A stretch of 19,888 nt of DNA from Gammaproteobacteria bacterium (GTDB lineage Bacteria; Pseudomonadota; Gammaproteobacteria; SZUA-229), in assembly GCA_015484935.1 (NCBI GenBank), contig WFUQ01000078.1, positions 1 to 19,888 of the forward strand, in the 5' to 3' direction. Of this stretch, positions 9,266 through 16,227 are shown piece after piece (within the stretch, counting starts at the first letter, position 1; each line of letters opens with the position of its first letter). A model generated the notes under the pieces. The model was given only the letters and a program-made list of their open reading frames with translations. It ran no database searches and was not told the DNA's origin. Both the position numbers and the translations under genes were made by a program.

Positions 9266-10048
9266 TCACGTAGTTGATTGATCTCTCTTTTTCGTATTTA
9301 CCAGCAGATAGATGATGCTCAACGCAAGAGACATCGCGTACCACTGGAAAGCATATCCTGTATTTTTTTCACTGTTCAGGTTCAGTGCCGGGTATTCCCG
9401 GACATAACCATACTCGGTATCTGGTTTCAGCCAGATGACCATCTCATAGAGCTCACGACCTGACATCGCACTCAGTTCATCTTCATCCAGATACTGCAGC
9501 ACACGTGGCCAGCTGGTGCCCTGATTGACATCATCTGCCAATATCACTCCTTTGGAGGGGTAGGTGTCGAGCAGACCAGTGATCGTTACTGGTTTATCTG
9601 TTACGGACACCTCAGGCAGATCCTGACGGGTACGCCCCTGTGGCAACCAGCCTCGATTCACCAGTATGAGGTAACCTGCATCTGTCAGAAACGGCGTATA
9701 GACATCGTATCCAGAGCGTCCTTTTACGATACGATTGTCATACAGGAACTGGTGTTCTGAATCGAAGCGGCCAGTCGCTGTTACCGGTAGAAACCGGCGG
9801 TCCATCACCGATTCAGGCAACAGATGCAACTCGACAGGCTCGATATCCATCCTGGAAGTGATAGTAGCCTGTAATTGTTCACGATATTCGCCCTTATCCC
9901 ATTGCCACTGACCGAAGGAAAGCATGACATAGAGCAAGGCGATCGTGATAATGGTAGTGAATATACCCGGGCTAAATTGGTACAATCCCACATTCACATT
10001 CACCAATCTGGCATGCAACAATGATTTTACAATCGGACTCTCGCTCAT
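9266..10048 (-). CDS. SURF1-family cytochrome oxidase assembly protein
   Basis: SURF1 proteins help insert heme A into subunit I. The 260-residue protein has the family layout of an N-terminal membrane helix (about residues 28-46) followed by GQWQWDKGEYREQL, a large periplasmic domain, and a C-terminal helix (about 233-250). Characteristic blocks include FLPVTATGRFDSEHQFLYDN, the conserved GYDVYTPF, LVNRGWLPQG and the final YAFQWYAMSLAL. ATG 10048 gives a short soluble lead-in. The gene lies between the coxC region and the CxxxC protein on the same strand. A small opposite-strand gene starts only 31 bp from its start codon. Confidence 0.93.
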   Translation of the reverse strand: MSESPIVKSLLHARLVNVNVGLYQFSPGIFTTIITIALLYVMLSFGQWQWDKGEYREQLQATITSRMDIEPVELHLLPESVMDRRFLPVTATGRFDSEHQFLYDNRIVKGRSGYDVYTPFLTDAGYLILVNRGWLPQGRTRQDLPEVSVTDKPVTITGLLDTYPSKGVILADDVNQGTSWPRVLQYLDEDELSAMSGRELYEMVIWLKPDTEYGYVREYPALNLNSEKNTGYAFQWYAMSLALSIIYLLVNTKKRDQSTT

Positions 10049-10079
10049 ATCCGGACACTAAACAACTGGGGAGAATAGC

Positions 10080-10286
10080 GTGATTTTTAAAGCAATCATC
10101 ATCGGTTTACTGTTATTCGTCATCTTCAGCCTAGGTCAGGCCCTTAGTTACATGATTAAGGATGAAGGAAAATCTGACCGTATGCTCAACGCACTCACCA
10201 AACGTATCGGTATCTCAGTGCTCATTTTCATACTGTTATTAGTAGGACAGGCCGTGGGGCTTATTCAACCACACGGCCTGTCCTGA
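10080..10286 (+). CDS. Small two-helix membrane protein, DUF2909-like
   Basis: The 68-residue product consists of two hydrophobic helices (about residues 3-25 and 45-62). They are separated by a charged loop, MIKDEGKSDRMLNALTKRIG, which matches the twin-transmembrane DUF2909 family found beside cytochrome oxidase genes. The start is GTG at 10080, supported by a GGGGAGA ribosome binding site at about 10068-10074. It is transcribed against all of its neighbours, starting 31 bp from the divergent surf1 start and ending 48 bp before the convergent coxC end. Its last codons overlap a 13-bp perfect hairpin arm. Its function is unknown, and a role in oxidase assembly is inferred from position only. 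Confidence 0.85.
   Translation: MIFKAIIIGLLLFVIFSLGQALSYMIKDEGKSDRMLNALTKRIGISVLIFILLLVGQAVGLIQPHGLS
10244..10284. repeat. 13-bp perfect inverted repeat at the 3' end of the DUF2909 gene
   Basis: AGGACAGGCCGTG at 10244-10256 is exactly complementary to CACGGCCTGTCCT at 10272-10284, with a 15-nt loop. The stem is GC-rich and covers the last codons and stop of the small membrane protein gene. There is no T tract on either strand, so it is not a standard intrinsic terminator. It could be a stabilising mRNA 3' structure for the plus-strand gene or a processing or pausing structure in the minus-strand cox transcript. Confidence 0.7.
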
Positions 10287-10289
10287 TAT

Positions 10290-10316
10290 CAGTGAATAAT
10301 TATCAACTATTCACTG
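10290..10316. repeat. Second inverted repeat between DUF2909 gene and coxC
   Basis: CAGTGAATA at 10290-10298 pairs perfectly with TATTCACTG at 10308-10316 around a 9-nt loop, only five bases after the previous hairpin. It lies between the convergent ends of the small membrane gene and coxC. No U-rich tail follows in either direction. Confidence 0.6.
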
Positions 10317-10333
10317 CGCGTTGTTCGCTGGTA

Positions 10334-11209
10334 CTATAACCAGTAAACAAAGATAAACAAGCCTAACCAGACCACATCCACAAAGTGCCAGTACCAGGCA
10401 ACAGCTTCGAATGCGAAGTGTTTGTCAGCTGTGAAATGTCCTTTCATACTTCTGATCAGCATCACCAGCAACATGGTCGTACCCATAGTCACGTGGAAGC
10501 CATGGAAACCGGTCAACATGAAGAAGGTGCTTCCGTAGATACCTGAATCAAGTGTCAGACCCATCTCACTGTATGCATGCGCATATTCTTCAACCTGGAG
10601 AATCAGGAAGATGACACCGAGAGCGACGGTAGCTGCCAGCCAGATGATGAGCGGCTTGCGATGCCCAGCACGCAAAGCATGATGAGCGATAGTGACTGTC
10701 ACACTTGAGGTCAGCAGCACAGCTGTATTCCAGGCAGGCAAGCCCCATGCACCCATCTTTTCTTCAGGTGCAACAAACAGGGAATTGTCAGGATTCGTCA
10801 ATACCGGCCAGACCGCTTCGAAAGCAGGCCACAGATACTCATGTGTCGAAGCATTGTTACTTGCCCCACCTAACCATTCCATCGCAAACACGCGCGCATA
10901 GAACAGGGCACCGAAGAAAGCTGCAAAGAACATGACTTCAGAAAAGATGAACCACAACATACCGATACGGAATGAACGATCGACCTGTGCATTGTACTGC
11001 CCCGCCATAGATTCATCTATGACCGCACTGAACCAACCGAAGAACAGATAGGCTACGAGCAGCAAGCCTACTGGCAATATCATGCTGAGCTCACCAGCAT
11101 GAATGGTATTGACTGCACCAATAACGGTTGTTGTCAGCGCGATAGTGCCGACAAGTGGCCATTTACTTGGTTCAGGAATGTAATATTCGTCATGATTTGA
11201 TGTGGACAT
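10334..11209 (-). CDS. coxC: Cytochrome c oxidase subunit III
   Basis: Subunit III is a seven-helix inner-membrane protein that stabilises the catalytic core of aa3-type oxidases. The 291-residue product begins with YYIPEPSKWPLVGTIAL and shows the helix pattern expected. SEVMFFAAFFGALFYARVF contains the conserved Glu of the family. The blocks GSTFFMLTGFHGFHVTMGT and FEAVAWYWHFVDVVWLGLF near the C-terminus are diagnostic. ATG 11209 is preceded by an AGGAA ribosome binding site eight bases upstream. The gene follows ctaG by 39 bp in the same direction. Beyond its stop, toward surf1, lies a 285-bp stretch holding the opposite-strand small gene and two hairpins. Confidence 0.96.
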   Translation of the reverse strand: MSTSNHDEYYIPEPSKWPLVGTIALTTTVIGAVNTIHAGELSMILPVGLLLVAYLFFGWFSAVIDESMAGQYNAQVDRSFRIGMLWFIFSEVMFFAAFFGALFYARVFAMEWLGGASNNASTHEYLWPAFEAVWPVLTNPDNSLFVAPEEKMGAWGLPAWNTAVLLTSSVTVTIAHHALRAGHRKPLIIWLAATVALGVIFLILQVEEYAHAYSEMGLTLDSGIYGSTFFMLTGFHGFHVTMGTTMLLVMLIRSMKGHFTADKHFAFEAVAWYWHFVDVVWLGLFIFVYWL

Positions 11210-11248
11210 TGTTATAGTTCCTGGTTCTTCTTGTAATTAAATTACTGT

Positions 11249-11830
11249 TTAAGGGTGCAAAGCCGAAGTCGTTATCGTCTCAGACCCAGGTTTAATAAAA
11301 AATGTGTACGACAGTGTTAACGTCTCTACGTCTTCCGGTAACTCCGGATCGACAACAAACACCACTGGCATACGTTTTTCTTCTCCAGCTTCCAGCTTCT
11401 GTTCTGTAAAGCAGAAGCATTCTGTCTTCTGGAAGTAGGGGGCTGCGAGTCCCGGTGCGACACTCGGAACCGCATTACCGATGATCGCATGATCAGTCAT
11501 GTTCCTGGCGAGATACTCGATCTTCATCGATTCACCAGGATGAACGGTAACCGTCTTTGTCATGGGGTGAAATTCCCATGGCATGCTCTCGTTCAAACTT
11601 GCAACAAACTGAATATGCACTTCCCTCGTCATATCGACTTTCGGTTGTTCCGAAAACGACACCTGTCCCTGTGTTTTACCGTTGAGCCCTGTGATATCAC
11701 AGAACACATCATAGATAGGAACCAGCGCAAACCCGAAGGCAAACATGCCGATGACGATAAACATCAAGCGGGTAACGACTTTTTTGTTGTCGTCTCCGCC
11801 TGAATGATTATTATCGGGTTGCGCGGTCAT
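11249..11830 (-). CDS. ctaG: Cytochrome c oxidase assembly protein CtaG/Cox11
   Basis: CtaG (Cox11) is a membrane-anchored periplasmic copper protein needed to build the CuB centre of subunit I. The 193-residue product has one membrane helix (about residues 19-40) directly followed by a Cys (YDVFCDITGLNGKTQG). A beta-sheet domain contains the copper-binding CFCF motif in TECFCFTEQKLEAGE, and the family pattern VDPELPEDVETLTLSYTFF closes it. It lies between coxA and coxC, 24 bp after coxA, matching the usual order. The N-terminus is polar and Asn/Asp-rich. ATG 11830 has a weak ribosome binding site only. Confidence 0.95.
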   Translation of the reverse strand: MTAQPDNNHSGGDDNKKVVTRLMFIVIGMFAFGFALVPIYDVFCDITGLNGKTQGQVSFSEQPKVDMTREVHIQFVASLNESMPWEFHPMTKTVTVHPGESMKIEYLARNMTDHAIIGNAVPSVAPGLAAPYFQKTECFCFTEQKLEAGEEKRMPVVFVVDPELPEDVETLTLSYTFFIKPGSETITTSALHP

Positions 11831-11854
11831 ATCTTGCTGTTACTTCTCTACTGC

Positions 11855-13453
11855 TTATTTGACTTGTGGAGGAGTAGTAAAGCTATGGAACGGTGCTGGT
11901 GAAGGCAATGTCCATTCCAGACCATGTGCACCTTCCCATACCTGACCGGTAGCTTTGACAGAAGTCTTGCCGCGGGCAGTCTTGATCACGTTGTAGAGGA
12001 AGATCAGCTGACAGAAACCGAAAGCGAATGCGCCCACTGAAGCCATGGCATTGAACTCTGCAAACTGCAGGCTGTAATCAGGGATACGACGTGGCATACC
12101 CGCCAAACCGACAAAGTGCATAGGGAAGAACAACACATTCACTGATATGACAGAAGTCCAGAAGTGCCATTTACCCAATGTCTCGTCATACATGTTTCCG
12201 GTCCATTTAGGCAGCCAGAAGTAGACCCCGGCCATGATACCGAACGCAGCACCGGTGACCAGCACGTAGTGGAAATGCGCGACTACGAAGTATGTATCAT
12301 GGTACTGGAAGTCAGCAGGGGTGATACATAACATCAGTCCTGTGAAACCACCGATGGTGAACAGGAAGATGAAAGCGATCGCAAACAACATAGGGGTTTC
12401 GAAGGTCATCGAACCTTTCCACATAGTGCTCACCCAGTTGAAGACTTTCACACCGGTCGGTACCGCGATAAGCATGGTGGCATACATGAAGAACAACTCA
12501 CCCGCAACAGGCATACCGGTCGTGAACATGTGATGCGCCCATACGATGAACGACAGGAATGCGATAGACGCTGTGGCGTATACCATGGAGCTGTAACCGA
12601 AGATCTTCTTACGTGCGAAGGTAGGTACGATCTCGGAGATGATGCCGAATGAAGGCAGGATCATGATATACACTTCAGGGTGACCGAAGAACCAGAATAT
12701 GTGCTGGAACATGACCGGGTCACCACCACCAGCAGCATTGAAGAAGCTGGTGCCGAAATTACGGTCAGTCAACATCATGGTCACCGCGCCGGCCAGTACT
12801 GGCATAACAGCAATCAGCAGGTAAGCAGTGATGAACCATGTCCATACGAAGATAGGCATCTTCATGTATGTCATGCCAGGTGCACGCATGTTCATGATGG
12901 TAGCGATGATGTTGATCGAACCCATGATGGATGAGATACCCATCAGATGGACCGAGAAGATGAAGTAATCGGTCGAAGCCGGACCATAGGTAGTAGAGAG
13001 TGGTGCGTAGAACGTCCAACCGAAGTTCGGCGCAGACCCCATACCCATGATGCTCATGATCAGGCTGGCGATCAATATACCGAAAGCACCTGGCAGCAAC
13101 CAGAAACTCCAGTTATTCATACGTGGCAGCGCCATATCCGGCGCACCGATCATCATCGGAACCATCCAGTTAGCCAGACCGACGAAAGCCGGCATGATGA
13201 CACCGAATACCATGATAAGACCATGCAGGGTCGTCATCTGATTGAAGAACTCAGGTTCTACAAACTGCAGACCGGGTTCGAATAGTTCAGCACGGATAAC
13301 CAGTGCCAACGTACCACCGATAAAGAACATCAGGAATGAGAACCACAGGTACATGGTTCCGATGTCTTTATGATTAGTACTAAACAACCAGCGGCCTATG
13401 CCGGTGGGTTTGTGATCGTGATGATCATGATGTTCTTCTATAACAGCGCTCAT
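11855..13453 (-). CDS. coxA: Cytochrome c oxidase subunit I (aa3-type, heme-copper family A1)
   Basis: This is the catalytic proton-pumping subunit, reducing O2 to water at the heme a3-CuB site. The 532-residue, twelve-helix protein has all the ligands: His77 (TLHG, heme a), His258 with Tyr262 in GHPEVY (CuB and the His-Tyr cross-link), His307-His308 (CuB), His393 (heme a3) and His395 (heme a) in VAHFHYV. Glu260 within GHPEVY is the D-channel glutamate marking type A1, and [16 protein letters not shown] is intact. The N-terminus is His/Asp-rich (HHDHHDHK at 8-15), before [15 protein letters not shown] 13453 has an AGAGG ribosome binding site. It lies 59 bp after coxB. Confidence 0.98.
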   Translation of the reverse strand: MSAVIEEHHDHHDHKPTGIGRWLFSTNHKDIGTMYLWFSFLMFFIGGTLALVIRAELFEPGLQFVEPEFFNQMTTLHGLIMVFGVIMPAFVGLANWMVPMMIGAPDMALPRMNNWSFWLLPGAFGILIASLIMSIMGMGSAPNFGWTFYAPLSTTYGPASTDYFIFSVHLMGISSIMGSINIIATIMNMRAPGMTYMKMPIFVWTWFITAYLLIAVMPVLAGAVTMMLTDRNFGTSFFNAAGGGDPVMFQHIFWFFGHPEVYIMILPSFGIISEIVPTFARKKIFGYSSMVYATASIAFLSFIVWAHHMFTTGMPVAGELFFMYATMLIAVPTGVKVFNWVSTMWKGSMTFETPMLFAIAFIFLFTIGGFTGLMLCITPADFQYHDTYFVVAHFHYVLVTGAAFGIMAGVYFWLPKWTGNMYDETLGKWHFWTSVISVNVLFFPMHFVGLAGMPRRIPDYSLQFAEFNAMASVGAFAFGFCQLIFLYNVIKTARGKTSVKATGQVWEGAHGLEWTLPSPAPFHSFTTPPQVK

Positions 13454-13512
13454 AATTGCCTCTTATATCCTGTTAAATATTATTCTGTTGTTATGCGGTT
13501 GAGTCCGACGAC

Positions 13513-14646
13513 TTAACGCATCGCCTTGACGTCAGATGGCTGTGCCATATCACCGACATCGTTACCCCATGCATTACGCTCGTAGGTAACAACCGCTGCC
13601 ATATCGACATCGTTAAGCTGACCACCGAAAGCTTGCATCGCTGTGCCCGCTACACCGTTAAAGACGACATCCAGATGTTTGCTGATATCACCAGTCGCGA
13701 CAGCACTGCCTTTAAGCCCGGGGAATACATTCGGTAAACCTTCACCGTTAGCCTGATGACAACCGGCACAGAAAGTAGCGTAAACCTGCTCGCCTTTAGC
13801 CATCAGATCCGCTTTGCTCCAGGTCTTGCTTGCACTTGCAGCGACTTCAGCAGCAGCTGATTTCTGACCATCGACCCAGGCCGCATAATCCTCCTTGCTC
13901 AAAGCTTCAACGACGATAGGCATGAAACCATGATTGGTACCACATAACTCAGCACATTTACCACGGTAGATACCTGGCTCAGGAACGCTGATCCAGCTCT
14001 CGTTGATAAATCCGGGAATAGCATCTTTCTTGACACCGAACTGAGGTAACCACCAGGCGTGGATAACATCGTTGGAAGTAAACAGTAAGCGAACTTTGGT
14101 GTCGGTAGGGATGATCATGCGATTATCGACATCGGTCAGATAATTATCCCCTTTGACAACGTTGCCACTGGTCGCTATCGACAGTGAATCAGGCGTAGTG
14201 ATGTTGCTGAAGAAGCTGATCTCTTCAGCTTTCTCACCAACATTGTAGTCGTAGTGCCATTTCCACTGGTAACCAGTGACTTTTACTGACATCTCGGTAC
14301 CAGATACATCTTCCATCGCCAGCAGAACCTTGGTGGCAGGAATCGCCATCACGATCAGAATGACAAAAGGTATGATGGTCCAGATGATCTCGAGTGTTGT
14401 ACTCTCGTGAAAATCGGCGGCGACTGCACCTTTCGATTTACGATGGTTAATAATAGAGTAGATCATTGCACCAAATACAACGATGCCGATAACGACACAT
14501 ATCCACATAACCATAGTGTGAATTTCATACGCACCCTGGCTAAATTCAGTTACACCGGGGACCATGTTCAGCTGATAATCGGCGAGTGATTCACCACTTA
14601 AAAGCATTAGACCTAACAAACCGGCAACACGCATTGCTGCAATCAT
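13513..14646 (-). CDS. coxB: Cytochrome c oxidase subunit II with C-terminal cytochrome c domain
   Basis: Subunit II takes electrons from cytochrome c through its CuA centre. The 377-residue precursor begins with a signal peptide (hydrophobic to about residue 20, then LADYQL), has two membrane helices, and a CuA cupredoxin domain with the His of VIHAWW. The main CuA loop is KCAELCGTNHGFM (Cys231, Glu233, Cys235, His239, Met242). After a linker, a class I cytochrome c domain follows with CAGCH at 293-297 and a candidate axial Met in GTAMQAF. This caa3-like fusion is longer than plain subunit II. The start is ATG 14646, with AGGAG five bases upstream; a longer frame from TTG 14661 has no such support and would place residues before the signal peptide. 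Confidence 0.95.
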   Translation of the reverse strand: MIAAMRVAGLLGLMLLSGESLADYQLNMVPGVTEFSQGAYEIHTMVMWICVVIGIVVFGAMIYSIINHRKSKGAVAADFHESTTLEIIWTIIPFVILIVMAIPATKVLLAMEDVSGTEMSVKVTGYQWKWHYDYNVGEKAEEISFFSNITTPDSLSIATSGNVVKGDNYLTDVDNRMIIPTDTKVRLLFTSNDVIHAWWLPQFGVKKDAIPGFINESWISVPEPGIYRGKCAELCGTNHGFMPIVVEALSKEDYAAWVDGQKSAAAEVAASASKTWSKADLMAKGEQVYATFCAGCHQANGEGLPNVFPGLKGSAVATGDISKHLDVVFNGVAGTAMQAFGGQLNDVDMAAVVTYERNAWGNDVGDMAQPSDVKAMR

Positions 14647-14704
14647 GTTGACTCCTGACAAGTAATTTTAGTTTTAAATTCTTTTTGTTAAAGGCATGTG
14701 TTGA

Positions 14705-14721
14705 GTGCCTTCATAAGGCAC
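14705..14721. repeat. Hairpin in the cox operon leader
   Basis: GTGCCTT at 14705-14711 and AAGGCAC at 14715-14721 form a perfect 7-bp inverted repeat with a 3-nt centre. It falls between the predicted cox promoter and the coxB start, so it would lie in the 5' untranslated RNA, about 59 nt before the coxB ATG. It could instead be a DNA operator. Confidence 0.5.
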
Positions 14722-14754
14722 AGTTAAGCTTCAGGCCCTATAGTAACGGCGCGT

Positions 14755-14783
14755 ATTCTATTTTCTATAGTAGTGATTTACAA
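14755..14783 (-). promoter_or_regulatory. Predicted promoter of the cytochrome oxidase cluster
   Basis: On the minus strand TTGTAA (14783-14778) is followed after 17 bp by TAGAAT (14760-14755). This is a reasonable sigma70-type pair (4 of 6 and 5 of 6 matches). Transcription would begin near 14748, about 100 nt before the coxB ATG. No other pair with correct spacing looked better in the gap. Confidence 0.5.
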
Positions 14784-14825
14784 GCAAAATCGGGGGTTTT
14801 TTTAGAATATCCTTATGTATTTATA

Positions 14826-14843
14826 CAGTTTATTAATAAACTG
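14826..14843. promoter_or_regulatory. 18-bp perfect palindrome upstream of the cox promoter
   Basis: CAGTTTATTAATAAACTG reads identically on both strands with no loop. It sits about 43 bp upstream of the predicted -35 of the cox promoter and about 145 bp after the oxyR stop. Its symmetry and position fit a homodimeric regulator site. It does not match the FNR (TTGAT-N4-ATCAA) or OxyR patterns. A terminator role is unlikely because it is AT-rich and lacks a T tract. Confidence 0.45.
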
Positions 14844-14987
14844 CTCACTCAGCACTGCATTCCCCTTAAAAATATCACTGCTAGCAATGCGTGTTTTAAA
14901 TATGCCTGACAAAAAGTCATTCAAATATAAGCAATTACTAATGTTTAGTGGTGATAGCGTAGCAGGATTCACAAATCGCCGAAAGTA

Positions 14988-15926
14988 TCAGGTTTTTGGC
15001 ACTTTAGGCCGCCGCACACAACCGATCTGGCATTCGTTGATCGACTGCTTTATCAGATCGATTACCTTTGGTCTCGGAAACGAGACCCGCCACGCAGCAA
15101 CCACAGTACGGCTTGGCACTGGCTTGGTAAACCGTCTTATCTCGAGCAGTCGTTGAGAATACCTGTCTGCACCGGCTGCCGTACAGGGCAACACGGTGAC
15201 ACCCAGTCCGGAAACCACCATATGACGGATCGTTTCGAGTGACCCACCTTCTATAGTGTGTGGCAGATCACCTTCGATACCCGGTTTTGGTACACAGGCA
15301 GGGCAGGCATCGATAACATGATCACGAAAGCAGTGTCCGGCTCCGAGCAATAATACAGTTTCATCTTCCAGATGGGCGGATCTGATGGTTTTGCGTTGTG
15401 TCAGAGGATGTCCCGCAGGTAACAGTACGACGAAAGGTTCTTCATAGAGTGGCAGACTGACGATGCCTTGTTCTTCGAAAGGCAGCGCCACAATGATCAC
15501 GTCCAACTCACCTTGTTTGAGTTTCTCTCGCAATACTGATGTGTAATTTTCCTCGATCACCAGTGGCATATGCGGTGCGCGCTCACGCAGGACAGGAATC
15601 AGATCAGGAAACAGATATGGCCCGATCGTATAGATCGCACCGATACGTAACGGACCGGCCAGTTGATCCTTGCCCTGTTGAGCGACCAACTTGACCGATT
15701 CGGCCGATTCGAGTGCATGCTGAGCCTGTTCGACGATCTGCTCACCGATGGGGGTGAGGGTGATCTCATTGGCTCGCCGTTCGAATACCGATACTCCGAG
15801 CTCATCTTCCAGCTTCTTCACCGACACACTGAGTGTCGGTTGACTGACGTGGCAGGCAAGCGCTGCACGACCAAAATGTTTCTCGCGAGCAACGGCAACG
15901 ATGTAACGTAATTCAGTTAGTGTCAT
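14988..15926 (-). CDS. oxyR: Hydrogen-peroxide-sensing LysR-type regulator OxyR
   Basis: OxyR is a cytoplasmic tetrameric transcription factor activated by disulfide formation on exposure to peroxide. The 312-residue protein begins with a LysR winged helix-turn-helix (MTLTELRYIVAVAREKHFGRAA..., helix-turn-helix about residues 18-37, SQPTLSVSVKKLE). It continues with the two-lobed sensor domain. GHCFRDH and the second cysteine nine residues later give Cys199 and Cys208, the same positions as the redox pair of E. coli OxyR; a further Cys follows close by (PACVPK). The C-terminus is somewhat longer and basic. The gene diverges from the peroxidase operon across 301 bp containing OxyR-like sites, which suggests direct control of that operon. 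ATG 15926 has AGGGA just upstream. Confidence in the identity is high. Confidence 0.95.
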   Translation of the reverse strand: MTLTELRYIVAVAREKHFGRAALACHVSQPTLSVSVKKLEDELGVSVFERRANEITLTPIGEQIVEQAQHALESAESVKLVAQQGKDQLAGPLRIGAIYTIGPYLFPDLIPVLRERAPHMPLVIEENYTSVLREKLKQGELDVIIVALPFEEQGIVSLPLYEEPFVVLLPAGHPLTQRKTIRSAHLEDETVLLLGAGHCFRDHVIDACPACVPKPGIEGDLPHTIEGGSLETIRHMVVSGLGVTVLPCTAAGADRYSQRLLEIRRFTKPVPSRTVVAAWRVSFPRPKVIDLIKQSINECQIGCVRRPKVPKT

Positions 15927-16083
15927 TTCCCTGATCCATACAGACTAGTCGTAATAGTCATTATCAATCAAAAACAATCTTTCAATCAAGCCTGTCTATT
16001 CAATATGTTCAGGAAGAACACTGTTAGCAATCGCTAATATTCTGAACTACAAATCCTGCAGGCATCGATTGTTATGCACAACG

Positions 16084-16120
16084 ATAGCCACAAGCTAATA
16101 ACGTAATTAACAATACCTAA
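16084..16120. promoter_or_regulatory. Tandem OxyR-type operator
   Basis: The first element is ATAG-ccacaag-CTAA (16084-16098) and the second ATTA-acaatac-CTAA (16106-16120). They are separated by 7 bp, so they repeat with a 22-bp period. The known OxyR tetramer site is two ATAG-N7-CTAT elements with the same 7-bp spacing. Here the first element matches 7 of 8 core bases and the second 5 of 8. It ends directly before the predicted -35 of the peroxidase promoter, the position expected for activation. Confidence 0.5.
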
Positions 16121-16149
16121 TTGCTTTACAGGCCATACAGCGCAACAAT
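16121..16149 (+). promoter_or_regulatory. Weak promoter for the peroxidase operon
   Basis: TTGCTT at 16121-16126 and AACAAT at 16144-16149 are 17 bp apart. The matches are modest (3 of 6 and 4 of 6), as expected for a promoter needing an activator. The -35 abuts the OxyR-like operator. The leader would be about 70 nt and ends in the strong AAGGAGG site at 16213-16219. Confidence 0.4.
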
Positions 16150-16227
16150 CACTCAAACAAAATAATAAACGCGCGCGAACAACAACACGCCAGCAAGAAA
16201 ACAATTCAGTGAAAGGAGGATGCCGCC

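Larger units (their letters stand above)
14647..14987. other. Intergenic region between coxB and oxyR (AT-rich, regulatory)
   Basis: These 341 bp hold the leader and promoter of the cox cluster, a short hairpin at 14705-14721, a run of seven T after five G at 14792-14803, and an 18-bp perfect palindrome at 14826-14843. They must also contain the 3' end of the oxyR transcript, for which no GC-rich terminator hairpin was found. Short plus-strand frames here lack ribosome binding sites and recognisable domains. Confidence 0.7.
15927..16227. other. Divergent regulatory region between oxyR and the peroxidase operon
   Basis: This 301-bp AT-rich stretch holds a possible OxyR half-palindrome near oxyR at 15954-15968 (ATAG-N7-CAAT) and an inverted repeat TTAGC-aatc-GCTAA at 16024-16037, flanked asymmetrically by GTTCAG (16007) and CTGAAC (16042). 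It also contains the tandem OxyR-like operator at 16084-16120, a weak promoter, and the peroxidase ribosome binding site at 16213-16219. No coding capacity was seen. Confidence 0.7.

Noticed and set aside
12680..13285. Long plus-strand frames opposite coxA rich in His, Asp and Arg
   Set aside because: They are shadows of the coxA codons; subunit I on the minus strand has every heme and copper ligand.
14790..14803. G5-T7 run as an intrinsic terminator
   Set aside because: No stem precedes the T run on the plus strand and no plus-strand gene ends there.
14685..14909. Plus-strand open frame of 74 codons in the coxB-oxyR gap
   Set aside because: It starts inside the predicted cox leader, runs through the cox promoter and palindrome, lacks a ribosome binding site and shows no known motif.
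14815..15156. Plus-strand open frame of about 113 codons spanning the oxyR 3' end
   Set aside because: It overlaps oxyR on the opposite strand, has no ribosome binding site or recognisable domain, and most of its length mirrors the oxyR coding frame.
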